DNA of 64,000 nt from Streptomyces fradiae ATCC 10745 = DSM 40063 (GCF_008704425.1 NZ_CP023696.1:6488501-6552500), one strand, 5' to 3'; counted from the stretch's first letter, positions 15,752 through 23,834 are shown. Notes: generated by a model not told the origin, from the sequence alone. Numbers and translations: made by a program.

Positions 15752-16146
15752 GCGCGGCCTCGGGCGCCGTGCCGCGGCTTCGGCGGGGGCGGCGGAAGGG
15801 GCCGGCCGGGGCGGGGCGACGGCCGGGGCCGGGCGCCGGGACCGCCCGGCCCCGCCTCCGGCGCGGCCCATGTCCCGAGGCCCGCCGCGTGTACCGTCCC
15901 TGGGCGCCGGACCGCGCCGGACCGCGCCGGACCGCGCCGGACCCGCTGGCCCGCCCGCCCCGGCCGGCCCCGGGCCGGGGCGGGCCGCACGCCGCTCCTT
16001 CCCGCCCTGGCAGCGCGCTCCCTCTCTCCCTCACCCCGGTCCGGGAGCCGGGCCGGGTCGCGCGGGCTGCGTGACCTGGCCGGAAGTCTCGTACGATGTA
16101 CCGCCTCGCGGAACCGGACGAGGCGAGAAGGCGGGAGGGCGACAGC
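15752..16146. other. Intergenic region with 10-bp tandem repeats upstream of blaI-like gene
   Basis: 395 bp without a credible gene. It carries the tandem 10-mer ACCGCGCCGG three times in a row (15911-15940) and, nearer the gene, the short inverted repeat at 16091-16101. The promoter of the BlaI/M56 pair must lie here. Confidence 0.55.
16091..16101. promoter_or_regulatory. Candidate BlaI-type operator
   Basis: GTACGATGTAC, an inverted repeat GTAC-N3-GTAC, 45 bp before the BlaI-like start. Regulators of this family bind short dyads over their own promoter; the match is by position and symmetry only. Confidence 0.45.
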
Positions 16147-16551
16147 ATGACGGGACACAGCCACGACGACGCCGGCCGGCAGTCGCGCCGGCGCGGCCAG
16201 GGCGAGCTGGAGACACAGGTCCTGGCGTCCCTGTGCCGCGCCCCCGGCCCGGTCCCCGCCTCCCACGTGCAGGAGGACCTGGGCGGTGAGCTGGCGTACA
16301 CCACCGTCATGACCATCCTGACCCGGCTGGAGGCCAAGGGCGCCGTCACCCGCCGCCGCGCGGGCCGCTCCTTCCAGTGGACGGCCGTCGCCGACGAGGC
16401 CGGGCTCGCCGCGCTGCGGATGCGCCGCCTCCTCGACGCCGAGAGCGACCGCGAGGCGGTCCTGGCCAGCTTCGTCACCGCCCTGGGGCCGGGCGACGAG
16501 CAGCTTCTGCGCCACCTCCTCGGCCGGTCGGCGGAAGACGCCGAAGGCTGA
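16147..16551 (+). CDS. BlaI/MecI-family transcriptional repressor
   Basis: 134 residues with a winged-helix domain (about 20-90): ELETQVLASL, then AYTTVMTILTRLEAKGAV as recognition helix region, and a C-terminal dimerisation helix region. Family knowledge: such repressors control genes for beta-lactam or cell-envelope stress and are inactivated through a partner membrane metalloprotease. Start ATG 16147 has GGGAGGG about ten bases upstream; an in-frame ATG at 16096 lies within the candidate operator and is less likely. The M56 peptidase gene follows after five bases. Confidence 0.93.
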   Translation: MTGHSHDDAGRQSRRRGQGELETQVLASLCRAPGPVPASHVQEDLGGELAYTTVMTILTRLEAKGAVTRRRAGRSFQWTAVADEAGLAALRMRRLLDAESDREAVLASFVTALGPGDEQLLRHLLGRSAEDAEG

Positions 16552-16556
16552 CCGGC

Positions 16557-17501
16557 ATGGGCGTCTTCGTCTTCCTCCCGCTCGTCCTGCCCCTGACCGC
16601 CTGGCCCGTGGCGCGCCTCGCCGAGCAGCACCTGCACCCGCGGGCGGCGACCTGGCTCCTCACCGGCGCCGCCGCCGTGCTCGCGGTGTGCAGCACCGTC
16701 AGCCTGGTCCTCCTCATGGTGGTCGGCACGGCCCAGCTCCCCGGCAACCCGCTCCCCGACGCCTGGTCCGACCCCGAGGTGCGGGCCGCCGTGCCGTACG
16801 ACGAGATCGCGGGCCGGGTCGCCATCCCCGCCCTCGCGGCCGTCCTCGCCTCCTGCGGCCACGCGGCCTGGCGCCACCTGCGGGTACGCCGCCGCTTCCG
16901 CCGCGCGCTGGCCTCCCTGCCCCGAACGCCGGTCGCCGTCCTCCCGGACACCGCCCCGTACGCGTACGCCCTGCCCGGCGGGCCCGGCCGGGTCGTGGTC
17001 ACCACGGCCCTCCTCGACGCGCTCACCAGTGCCGAGCGCCGCGCGCTCTTCGCGCACGAGCGCGCCCACCTCACGGCCCGCCACCACCGCTTCCTGCTCA
17101 CCGCGCAGCTCGCCGCCCGCGCGAACCCCTTCCTGCGCCCGCTGTACACCGCCGTGACCTACACGGCGGAGCGGTGGGCCGACGAGGAGGCCGCCGCGCG
17201 GGTGGGCAGCCGCCGCGTCGTGGCCCGCGCGGTGGGCAAGGCGGCCCTGCTCGCCCGCGCCGCTCCGGCGGGCCCGCCGGGCCTGGCCGGGCTGGCGGGT
17301 CTCGCGGCGGCCGGTCCGGTGCCGCGCCGCGTGGCGGCGCTGCTGGGCCCGGCTCCGTCCGCGCGGCTGTGGCCGCCGGTCTCCACGGCGGTGGGGCTCG
17401 CCGCCTGGGGCGCGGCGGCCGGCACCGCGGCCTCGGCCCTGTCGTCGGCGAACTCGGCCGTGACGCTCTTCCTGATACTGAAGGCCGCCACCCCGCTGTA
17501 G
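16557..17501 (+). CDS. M56-family (BlaR1/MecR1-like) membrane metalloprotease
   Basis: 314 residues. Hydrophobic segments lie near 2-18, 32-57, 87-101 and at the C-terminus, with a zinc protease motif HERAH at 167-171. There is no extracellular penicillin-binding sensor domain as in BlaR1, the usual state for actinomycete members. Family knowledge: on receiving a signal the protease leads to cleavage of the cognate BlaI-type repressor. It is encoded five bases after that repressor, so the two form a regulatory pair. The signal is unknown. Confidence 0.92.
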   Translation: MGVFVFLPLVLPLTAWPVARLAEQHLHPRAATWLLTGAAAVLAVCSTVSLVLLMVVGTAQLPGNPLPDAWSDPEVRAAVPYDEIAGRVAIPALAAVLASCGHAAWRHLRVRRRFRRALASLPRTPVAVLPDTAPYAYALPGGPGRVVVTTALLDALTSAERRALFAHERAHLTARHHRFLLTAQLAARANPFLRPLYTAVTYTAERWADEEAAARVGSRRVVARAVGKAALLARAAPAGPPGLAGLAGLAAAGPVPRRVAALLGPAPSARLWPPVSTAVGLAAWGAAAGTAASALSSANSAVTLFLILKAATPL

Positions 17502-17502
17502 G

Positions 17503-17518
17503 GCCGCGGGCCCGCGGC
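17503..17518. terminator. 16-bp palindrome between convergent genes
   Basis: GCCGCGGGCCCGCGGC is a perfect palindrome directly after the M56 gene stop and 21 bp before the end of the convergent gene at 17540. It may form a short bidirectional terminator. Confidence 0.4.
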
Positions 17519-17539
17519 GGGGTCTTCCGGCCCGGCGGC

Positions 17540-18061
17540 TCAGAGCTCCAGGACGGCCCAGCGGCGCCTGGCGCCGTCGTCGCGGCTGCTCTCCGTGCCG
17601 GCGGACGCGGCGCCCAGGCGTGCGAGGTCCCGCAGCAGCTCCTCGTCCTCCGGGGCGCCGGACGGCCCGTGGGACAGGACGAGCACGACCACCTGCCCGT
17701 CCCGCTCTTGGTCGGCGAGGTGCACGCTCGCGCGGCGCCCGCCGTCCGCGACGGCCGCCCGCAGGAGCCGGGCGGTGACCCCGACGACGGGATGCTGCTC
17801 GGGGAGGCGGTGGCCCCAGCTCCGCAGCCGGTCGAGGACGGCGCGGGAGGCGCGCTTGGGCACCGAGGGCGCCGCCCAGGGCGCGGTGTCGTAGGCCCAG
17901 TTGCCCGCGCGGCGGTTGGCGATGCGCGCCCGCACGCGGGGCCGCACGACGACGGAGGGGTCCCGCTCGGGTCGCGGCGGTTCCACCGGGCGCTTCGGCG
18001 GCGGCGGGGTCCTCGGAGGGTAACTCGGCGGCCACTTCTCGGCGTCCGGCGGCATCGTCAC
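17540..18061 (-). CDS. Hypothetical protein, Pro-rich N-terminus
   Basis: 173 residues. The first 45 are Pro/Arg-rich and look unstructured; the remainder contains GNWAYDTAPWAAPSVPKRA and VSVHLADQ-like segments (here ASVHLADQ) followed by VVLVLSHGP. That arrangement faintly recalls the degenerate ATP-binding fold of Streptomyces anti-sigma-type kinases, but the nucleotide motifs are not clear, so I assign no function. GTG 18061 and ATG 18055 are both possible; AGAGGG suits the first, GAGG the second. It converges with the BlaI/M56 pair. Confidence 0.6.
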   Translation of the reverse strand: MTMPPDAEKWPPSYPPRTPPPPKRPVEPPRPERDPSVVVRPRVRARIANRRAGNWAYDTAPWAAPSVPKRASRAVLDRLRSWGHRLPEQHPVVGVTARLLRAAVADGGRRASVHLADQERDGQVVVLVLSHGPSGAPEDEELLRDLARLGAASAGTESSRDDGARRRWAVLEL

Positions 18062-18239
18062 TGGCCTCGCCCTCTTCGCGCACGGTGCGTACCGGCCCCG
18101 GCACCGGAGCCGCGTGGGAACATCGTACGGTCCCACGGACCCCCGCCGGCCGGACTTGGCCGCACCGACCGGACCACCGCCCCGGCACCGGACTCCGGCC
18201 CATCGATCGGGACTTGGGTGGTCGACAGGACGCCCGCCC

Positions 18240-18745
18240 CTCGAACGCGCTTGCGCCATCGGCCGGGCCCGGCCCCACCGGCCACGCCGCCGAACGCGGC
18301 CCGGCGGCGTGGACGAACCCGGCGCGCTCGAAGTTCCTCCGCAGCCCGGCGCAGGCCGTCGTCGTGTCGACCCCGGCGTCGCCGTTGTCGGGCGGGTACG
18401 CCTCGACGACCGGAGCGCCGTGCGCGCGCGGGCGAGGTCGACCGCACCGGCGATGAGCGCGTGCGTAGGGCCCCGCCCGCGGTGGCCGGGACGCGCGCGG
18501 ACGCACCACAGCGGCCACACGGGCAGGTCGTCGACGTGCGGGATCGTGCGGCTGCGGGCGGACGAGGTCGCGGCGCACGGCGCGACGGCGGCCCAGCCGA
18601 CGGGCACGCCGCCGTCGTACGCGATCACTCCGGGAGGCGGGTCCTCCCGGCACAGCCGCGCCACGTGCTCACCGCGCGCGGGCCCGCGCGGTTCGTCGGC
18701 CGACTTCGACGGCAGGCGGCGGCCCTGACACCAGCAGCCGCCGGC
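18240..18745 (-). pseudogene. Decayed GNAT acetyltransferase
   Basis: Two minus-strand frames carry complementary parts of one GNAT protein. The first reads PPGVIAYDGGVPVGWAAVAP then SRTIPHVDDLPVW and RPGHRGRG (acetyl-CoA loop). It then degenerates near 18410, where the next frame takes over with GAPVVEAYPPDN and NFERAGFVHA. One missing base would reconcile them. No start codon in frame precedes the segment CWCQGRRLP, so the N-terminus is also lost. It sits just after the ATP-grasp gene and is probably non-functional; a sequencing error at the shift is the alternative, though it would not explain the missing start. Confidence 0.65.
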
Positions 18746-18754
18746 GGTCGGCGC

Positions 18755-19738
18755 TCAGGCCGCCGCCCGCTCGACGGGCCGGCGCCCCGCCGCGGGAGCG
18801 GAGGCGGTCTCCTCCGCCGCGAGCAGGAAGTCCACGAAGTACCGGGTGAGGGGGATGCCGAGCAAGGGCTCCAGGAAGAGGAACTGGCCCTGGGGGTTCA
18901 CCTCCAGCCACACGGGCTCGCCTTCCGGCGTGAGCTTGAGGTCCACGGCGCCCATGCGCAGCCCGAGCGCGCGGAGCGTCGCCCGCACCCTGCGCGCCAG
19001 GTCGTCGGGTACCGGCCACGGGGAGATCGGCATGGTCAGGTCGGCTCGCCAGTCCAGGAGGTCCGTCGTCAGCCGCGCGGCGTACATGCGGTCGCCGAAG
19101 CAGTTGAGCCGGATGTGCCGGTCTCCTTCGACGTACTCCTGGTACACGGCCGGGCACGCCTCGTACGAGGCGGCCGGAAGGGCCGAGGGGTCGTCGAGGT
19201 ACTGGGTGAACAGAAGGGGCCCGGACGTGCCGACCACCGGCTTGACGATGATCCGCCCCACCTGCTCGCGGAACCGCGCCACCTCGTCGCGCGACTGTGT
19301 CACCAGGGTCTTCGGGACGCGCAGTCCCGCCCGCCGGGCGACGGCCAGCTGGTACAGCTTGTCCGAGGCGCGGTCGGTGGCCTCCGGGTGGGAGATCCAC
19401 TCCCCGCCGAAAGCGGTGCTCAGGATGCCGGTGAGGGCTCCGCGGCAGTCGTTGTCGACGAGGTTGCGCTCCGACCTGTTCTTGCGGGACGCGGCGTCCT
19501 GCTGGGACGCCCGCACACGCCGCCACCACACGACGGACGCGTCCTCGAGCCGCACGAGCCGCCCGTCCGAGGTGCGCAGTGTGGTGGGGGAGTCCCCGTC
19601 CACGGTCCAGGACAGGCTCTCGTGCCCGCTGATCTGGTCGCACTCGACGATGTGGAAGTCACGGCATCCGCGGCTCAGCGCCTCGTGCCGGACGGCGAGC
19701 GCGTGCAGGTCGTCCTTGAGGGAGACGGTCAGGATCAT
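18755..19738 (-). CDS. Graspetide-type ATP-grasp ligase (MvdD/MvdC-like)
   Basis: 327 residues, RimK-like ATP-grasp fold. Seen: VVWWRR near residue 70 (peptide-binding region in this family), the DKLYQLAVARRAGLRVPKT segment, the nucleotide-binding lysine in IIVKPVVGTSG, YQEYVEGDRHIRL, and the metal-ligand segment LEVNPQGQFLFLE. Family knowledge: these enzymes form ester or amide cross-links between acidic side chains and Ser/Thr/Lys of a ribosomal precursor. Its ATG overlaps the stop of the 84-residue gene upstream (ATGA), which strongly marks that product as substrate. No methyltransferase or second ATP-grasp gene accompanies it. Confidence 0.88.
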   Translation of the reverse strand: MILTVSLKDDLHALAVRHEALSRGCRDFHIVECDQISGHESLSWTVDGDSPTTLRTSDGRLVRLEDASVVWWRRVRASQQDAASRKNRSERNLVDNDCRGALTGILSTAFGGEWISHPEATDRASDKLYQLAVARRAGLRVPKTLVTQSRDEVARFREQVGRIIVKPVVGTSGPLLFTQYLDDPSALPAASYEACPAVYQEYVEGDRHIRLNCFGDRMYAARLTTDLLDWRADLTMPISPWPVPDDLARRVRATLRALGLRMGAVDLKLTPEGEPVWLEVNPQGQFLFLEPLLGIPLTRYFVDFLLAAEETASAPAAGRRPVERAAA

Positions 19739-19989
19739 TGCTCGGGGCAGACGTCAGACTTGTCCGAGCAGCCGCAGGAGCACCCCTCGGTGCCGACGGC
19801 GCGCATGTCGGACGCGGACATGTCCAGTCCCGTCGTCTGCTTGACGAGCGCTTCCCAGGTGCGCAGTTCCTCGGGTGTCTCCAGCCGGACGAACGAGTCG
19901 GGCTGGCTTTCGAGGACCACTGGAGGGGGCTTCTGCTCGAGCCGGCTCTCGTCCACGGGCTTACCCAGTTGGATATCGGCCATCTTCAT
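19735..19989 (-). CDS. Putative graspetide precursor peptide, Cys-rich C-terminus
   Basis: 84 residues from ATG 19989; ATG 19983 is an alternative, and the CGGAG upstream sits at a better distance from it. The leader-like part is charged (about 1-65), with a helical stretch TPEELRTWEALVKQTTG. The end, EGCSCGCSDKSDVCPEQ, packs four cysteines, several Ser/Lys nucleophiles and acidic residues into 17 positions, as expected of a core peptide. It is coupled to the ATP-grasp gene by a four-base overlap and has its own promoter. Graspetide cores need acidic plus Ser/Thr/Lys residues, which are present; the clustered cysteines are unusual and I know no described family with this core. Confidence 0.8.
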   Translation of the reverse strand: MKMADIQLGKPVDESRLEQKPPPVVLESQPDSFVRLETPEELRTWEALVKQTTGLDMSASDMRAVGTEGCSCGCSDKSDVCPEQ

Positions 19990-20022
19990 CAACTCCGATG
20001 GCGAGAACGGTGCTTACGGCTC

Positions 20023-20050
20023 ACTCTAGTGCGCTTCGGAAGCCCCGCAA
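20023..20050 (-). promoter_or_regulatory. Sigma-70-type promoter of the graspetide operon
   Basis: Minus-strand -35 TTGCGG (20045-20050), 16-bp spacer, -10 TAGAGT (20023-20028). It implies a short leader of about 25-30 bases before the precursor start. It resembles the vegetative HrdB consensus. Confidence 0.65.
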
Positions 20051-20088
20051 CCGGTGTGGAACGGGGCCGGGCCGCCCTCGGGTCCACC

Positions 20089-20123
20089 GGTGCCGGACGT
20101 GCCGGGGGAGCGTGCCCGGCACC
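20089..20123 (-). terminator. Hairpin downstream of nadE
   Basis: GGTGCCGG (20089-20096) pairs with CCGGCACC (20116-20123). It lies 46 bp after the nadE stop and before the graspetide promoter, so it could separate the two transcripts. Confidence 0.4.
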
Positions 20124-20168
20124 GCCGGGGCGGGCCGGGGTCGCGGGGTCGCCGTGCGTGCCGGACCG

Positions 20169-21002
20169 TCACATCGGGGCGATGGGGAGCCGGCGCTTGT
20201 GGTCGGTGACCCGGTAGCGGTGGACGATCGTGTCGAAGGCCCGCCCGTCGACCGGCTTGCACTCCAGGAAGTCGTCGATGTCGTCGTACGTGACGCCGAG
20301 CGCGTCCTCGTCGGCCTTGCCCGGCGCCAGGGTCTCCAGGTCCGCCGTCGGGGTCTTCCAGACCAGCTCCCCCGGCGCGCCCAGCGCGTCGGCGACGGCG
20401 CGCACCCGCCGCTTGGTCAGGCCCGTCAGCGGCACCAGGTCGGCCGCGCCGTCGCCGAACTTGGTGAAGAAGCCCGAGACGGCCTCGGCGGCGTGGTCGG
20501 TCCCGACCACCAGCCCGTCGTACGCTCCGGCGACCGCGTACTGGGCGATCATCCGCTGCCGCGCCTTGATGTTGCCCAGGACGAAGTCCTGGTGGTGGGC
20601 GTCGCGGAAGGTCACACCGGCGTCGAGCGCGGCCCGCAGCGCGGCGTCGGCGGCCGGCCTGATGTCGACCGTCAGCACCTCGTCGGCGGCGATGAAGGAC
20701 AGGGCGAGCTGGGCGTCGTGCTCGTCCGCCTGCACGCCGTAGGGCAGCCGCATCGCGTGGAACCGCGCCTCGTGCCCCGCCGCCCGTGCCCGCTCGACGG
20801 CGAGCTGGCACAGCCGCCCGGCCGTCGTGGAGTCGACGCCCCCGCTGATGCCGAGCACCAGGGAGCGCAGGCCGGTGGAGGTGAGCCGCTCGGTGAGGAA
20901 GGCCACCCGGCGCTCGATCTCCCGCTCGGCGTCGAAGGCCTCGGCGACCTGCAGTTCCCGCGCGATCTCCTGCTGCAGGGCGATGGACGCCGGCTCGCTC
21001 AC
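20169..21002 (-). CDS. nadE: NAD synthetase, ammonia-dependent
   Basis: 277 residues, the usual length of bacterial ammonia-dependent NadE. The ATP pyrophosphatase loop SGGVDS is at 53-58; the segments GNIKARQRM, VVGTDHAAEA and FGDGAADLVPL are typical. It adenylates nicotinate adenine dinucleotide and amidates it to NAD in the cytoplasm. There is no N-terminal glutaminase domain. GTG 21002 has AAGGAG about six bases upstream. It is a housekeeping gene that marks chromosomal backbone between accessory loci. Confidence 0.96.
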   Translation of the reverse strand: MSEPASIALQQEIARELQVAEAFDAEREIERRVAFLTERLTSTGLRSLVLGISGGVDSTTAGRLCQLAVERARAAGHEARFHAMRLPYGVQADEHDAQLALSFIAADEVLTVDIRPAADAALRAALDAGVTFRDAHHQDFVLGNIKARQRMIAQYAVAGAYDGLVVGTDHAAEAVSGFFTKFGDGAADLVPLTGLTKRRVRAVADALGAPGELVWKTPTADLETLAPGKADEDALGVTYDDIDDFLECKPVDGRAFDTIVHRYRVTDHKRRLPIAPM

Positions 21003-21119
21003 GTCTGCTCCTTGTTCCCGTTCACGGTGCGTGTGACCCGTCCAGCCTACCGAGGCCCGCTCGGGGGCTTCGGGGCGCCTGCCCCCGGGGTCGCGGGTGC
21101 CCGGCTGGTGCGGCGGCTC

Positions 21120-21692
21120 TCAGGGGAGGTGGGGGTGCGGGGCGCGGTCGCCCCCGGCGTCGTCGGAGACCAGCAGCAGCAGCGCCGCACGCTCCTCGCC
21201 CAGCGAGCGCACCTTGTGCGGGGTCGTCGCCTTGAAGTAGACGGAGTCGCCCGGCCCCAGCTCGACGGAGCGGGCGGGCAGCAGCAGCTCGGCCCGGCCC
21301 CGGTGGACGAAGAGGAACTCCTCGCCGGGGTGGTCGCGGAAGGGCGTGGAGTCGGCGTCGTGCGGCGGGTACAGCATGAACGGGGTCATCCGCTTGGTGC
21401 TCGCCTGCAGTGCGATGCCCTCGTAGCGGGAGCCCGGCTCCCCTTCCGGTGTGAGGGCGCGCCGCTCGTCCGCGCGCGTCACGGTGACGTCGGTGAGCTG
21501 CTCGGAGTCGGCGAAGAGGCTGTCCAGGGGGGTGTCGAGGGCGCGGGCCAGCGCGGTGCTGACGGCGATGGACGGCGTGCTCTGCCCGCGTTCGACCTTG
21601 GAGAGGTAGCTCTTGGTGACCCCGGCGCGCTCGGCCAGCACCTCCAGCGTCATCAGCCGTTCCTTGCGCAGTTGCCGCACCCGATTGAACAC
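21120..21692 (-). CDS. XRE-family regulator with C-terminal cupin
   Basis: 190 residues. An HTH domain (about 1-60: VRQLRKERLMTLEVLAERAG, then GVTKSYLSKVERGQSTPS) is followed by a cupin barrel (about 105-180: HPGEEFLFVHRGRAEL, GPGDSVYFKATTPH). Family knowledge: such regulators sense a small molecule in the cupin and control neighbouring catabolic genes. GTG 21692 has GGGGAG five bases upstream. It is divergent from the aldolase/DapA-like operon, with an inverted repeat over the shared promoter, so it most likely controls that operon. Confidence 0.92.
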   Translation of the reverse strand: MFNRVRQLRKERLMTLEVLAERAGVTKSYLSKVERGQSTPSIAVSTALARALDTPLDSLFADSEQLTDVTVTRADERRALTPEGEPGSRYEGIALQASTKRMTPFMLYPPHDADSTPFRDHPGEEFLFVHRGRAELLLPARSVELGPGDSVYFKATTPHKVRSLGEERAALLLLVSDDAGGDRAPHPHLP

Positions 21693-21798
21693 CGCTTCTC
21701 CCCTTCCGGCCGCCCCGCAGGCCCGTGGCGGCCAGACGCGCATGCTAGTACGCCTCCCGCCTCGGCCTCCCGCGCACGGCCGTCCGCCCTTCCCGCAT

Positions 21799-21818
21799 GA
21801 CACAAGGTGTCCTATAGT
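21799..21818 (+). promoter_or_regulatory. Promoter -10 with overlapping operator dyad
   Basis: The dyad GACAC-AAG-GTGTC (21799-21811) immediately precedes a good -10 TATAGT (21813-21818) for the aldolase operon. Its place between -35 and -10 is typical of repressor sites; the divergent XRE/cupin protein is the likely binder. No good -35 is visible. Confidence 0.6.
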
Positions 21819-21904
21819 GAAACTCGTGTCCAGCGGTCGCCCCTCCGGCGCCCGCTGACCGACTGGGCTGCCGGAAGGACCGGCACCCGGAAGGGGAGAC
21901 AGAC

Positions 21905-22702
21905 ATGGCAACGACATTCACCGACCCCAAGGACGCCCTCGCCGGCCGTGCCGCGCGGCAGATGCGCGACCACTTCGGCGACTCCGGGCTGACGGTCCGG
22001 CAGAAGCTCGCGCTGACCTGCCGCATCCTGTTCGACGGCGGCCACGACTCCGGGCTCGCCGGCCAGATCACCGCGCGCGGCGAAGCGCCGGGGACGTACT
22101 ACACGCAGCGGCTCGGACTCGGGTTCGACGAGATCACCGAGGACAACCTGCTGCTGGTGGACGAGGACCTCAACGTCCTGGAGGGCACCGGCATGCCCAA
22201 CCCGGCGAACCGCTTCCACTCCTGGATCTACCGCGCCCGCGAGGACGTCCACTGCGTCATCCACACGCACCCCCTGCACGTCTGCGCCCTCTCCATGCTG
22301 GAAGTCCCCCTCGTCGTCTCCCAGATGGACACCACGCCCCTCTACGACGACTGCGCCTTCCTCAAGGAGTGGCCGGGGGTGCCCGTGGGCAACGAGGAGG
22401 GCGAGATCATCTCCGCCGCCCTCGGCGACAAGCGGGCCGTCCTCCTCGCCCACCACGGCCAGCTCGTGGTCGGCGCCTGCGTCGAGGAGGCGTGCAACCT
22501 GGCCGTCCTCATCGAACGCGCGGCCCGCCTCCAGCTCCTCGCCATGGCGGCCGGCACGGTCCACCCGCTGCCCCACGACCTCGCGAAGGAGGCCCACGAC
22601 TGGACCTCCACCGACCGCAGGTACCAGGCGAACTTCGCGTACCACGCCCGCCGCGCGCTGCGCGCCCACCCCGACTGCGTCGCCGCGGGGGTGGCCCTGT
22701 GA
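21905..22702 (+). CDS. Class II aldolase/adducin-family protein
   Basis: 265 residues. Zinc-binding histidines are visible in HTHPLH (120-125) and in LLAHHGQL near 185, as in fuculose-phosphate aldolase relatives. Family members cleave or decarboxylate hydroxy-acids and sugar phosphates. ATG 21905 has GGGGAG about six bases upstream. Its stop overlaps the GTG of the DapA-like gene (GTGA), so the two enzymes are made together and likely act on consecutive intermediates. Substrate unknown. Confidence 0.9.
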   Translation: MATTFTDPKDALAGRAARQMRDHFGDSGLTVRQKLALTCRILFDGGHDSGLAGQITARGEAPGTYYTQRLGLGFDEITEDNLLLVDEDLNVLEGTGMPNPANRFHSWIYRAREDVHCVIHTHPLHVCALSMLEVPLVVSQMDTTPLYDDCAFLKEWPGVPVGNEEGEIISAALGDKRAVLLAHHGQLVVGACVEEACNLAVLIERAARLQLLAMAAGTVHPLPHDLAKEAHDWTSTDRRYQANFAYHARRALRAHPDCVAAGVAL

Positions 22703-23625
22703 CCGCGGCCCCCGCCCTGTCCGGGATCATCGCGTACCCGGTCACGCCGTTCTCCCCGGACACCGGCGAGCTGGACCTGCCGGCGCTGCGCCGGCTGACC
22801 GGCGACCTGGTGGACGCCGGCAGCCACGCCGTCGCACCGCTGGGCAGCACGGGCGAGAGCGCCTACCTGCGCGACGACGAGTGGGACGCCGTCTGCGGGA
22901 CGGTCCTCGACTCCGTGGCCGGGCGCGTGCCGACGCTCGTGGGCGTCTCCCACTGGAGTACGGACACCACCGTGCGGCGCGCCCGTACGGCGGCCCGCCG
23001 CGGCGCCACCGCGATCATGGTGCTGGCGCAGACCTACTGGAAGCTGACCGGCACCGAGCTCGAACGCCACTTCGCCGCCGTCGCGGCGGCCACCGACCTC
23101 CCGGTCATGCTCTACAACAACCCCGGCACCAGCGGCACCGACCTGCCGCCGGAGACCGTCGCCGCACTCGCCCGGCGGATCCCCAACCTGACGATGGTCA
23201 AGGAGAGCTCCGGGGACGTGCGCCGGTTCAGGGAGATCCTGGAGCGCTCCGAGGGCGCGCTGTCCGTCTACAACGGCAGCAACCCCGTGGCGCTGGACGC
23301 CTTCCGGGCCGGCGCCGCCGGCTGGTGCACCGCCGCGCCCTGCCTGCTGCCCCGGTGGGCCCTCGCCCTCCACGGTGCCGCGACCGGAGGCATGGAGGAG
23401 CGGGCCGACGCCCTGCTCGCCGAGCAGTTGCCGTTCCTGCGGTTCATCGTCCGGCACGGGCTGCCCCGGTCGATCAAGGCGGGGCTGGAGCTCCAGGGCC
23501 GCCCCGCCGGACCGCCGCGCCGCCCGCTGCTGCCGCTGCCGGACGCCGAGCGGGAGGAGCTGCGGAGCCTGCTGCGCCACCTCCGGGACCACCCCCTCCT
23601 CCCGGCGGCAGCCCCGGCGGCCTGA
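22699..23625 (+). CDS. DapA-family lyase/synthase
   Basis: 308 residues, a (beta/alpha)8 Schiff-base enzyme. Seen: GSTGES at 49-54 for pyruvate-type carboxylate binding, the catalytic tyrosine in LYNNPGTSG (Tyr139) and the Schiff-base lysine in MVKESSGD (Lys168). The family covers dihydrodipicolinate synthase, N-acetylneuraminate lyase and various keto-acid aldolases. Coupling to a class II aldolase and a cupin regulator argues for a catabolic keto-acid lyase, not lysine biosynthesis. The last 40 residues are Pro/Arg/Leu-rich. The reaction remains open. Confidence 0.9.
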   Translation: MTAAPALSGIIAYPVTPFSPDTGELDLPALRRLTGDLVDAGSHAVAPLGSTGESAYLRDDEWDAVCGTVLDSVAGRVPTLVGVSHWSTDTTVRRARTAARRGATAIMVLAQTYWKLTGTELERHFAAVAAATDLPVMLYNNPGTSGTDLPPETVAALARRIPNLTMVKESSGDVRRFREILERSEGALSVYNGSNPVALDAFRAGAAGWCTAAPCLLPRWALALHGAATGGMEERADALLAEQLPFLRFIVRHGLPRSIKAGLELQGRPAGPPRRPLLPLPDAEREELRSLLRHLRDHPLLPAAAPAA

Positions 23626-23805
23626 CCCCCGCCGCCCTCCGCGCGCGCGGGCCGCTCCCTCCCCCCGTGGCGGGAGCGGCCCGCACGCCGTACCCGGGGC
23701 GGCGCCCGGTGCGGCGCGGGCCCGCACACCGTCCGGACCGCGTCCCGACCACGACCGGACAGGTGCCGGGCCCCGGGCCGGCCTTGCGTGGCCTGGTACG
23801 GATGG

Positions 23806-23834
23806 GCCCGGCGTGGCCCGGCGTGGCCCGGCGC
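23806..23834. repeat. 10-bp tandem repeat downstream of the DapA-like gene
   Basis: The 10-mer unit GCGTGGCCCG follows itself twice and begins again, in the gap before the terminator hairpin. It is non-coding. Confidence 0.75.

Noticed and set aside
22699..23625. Lysine-pathway dapA
   Set aside because: Translationally coupled to a class II aldolase and under a cupin regulator; only the family, not that reaction, is supported.
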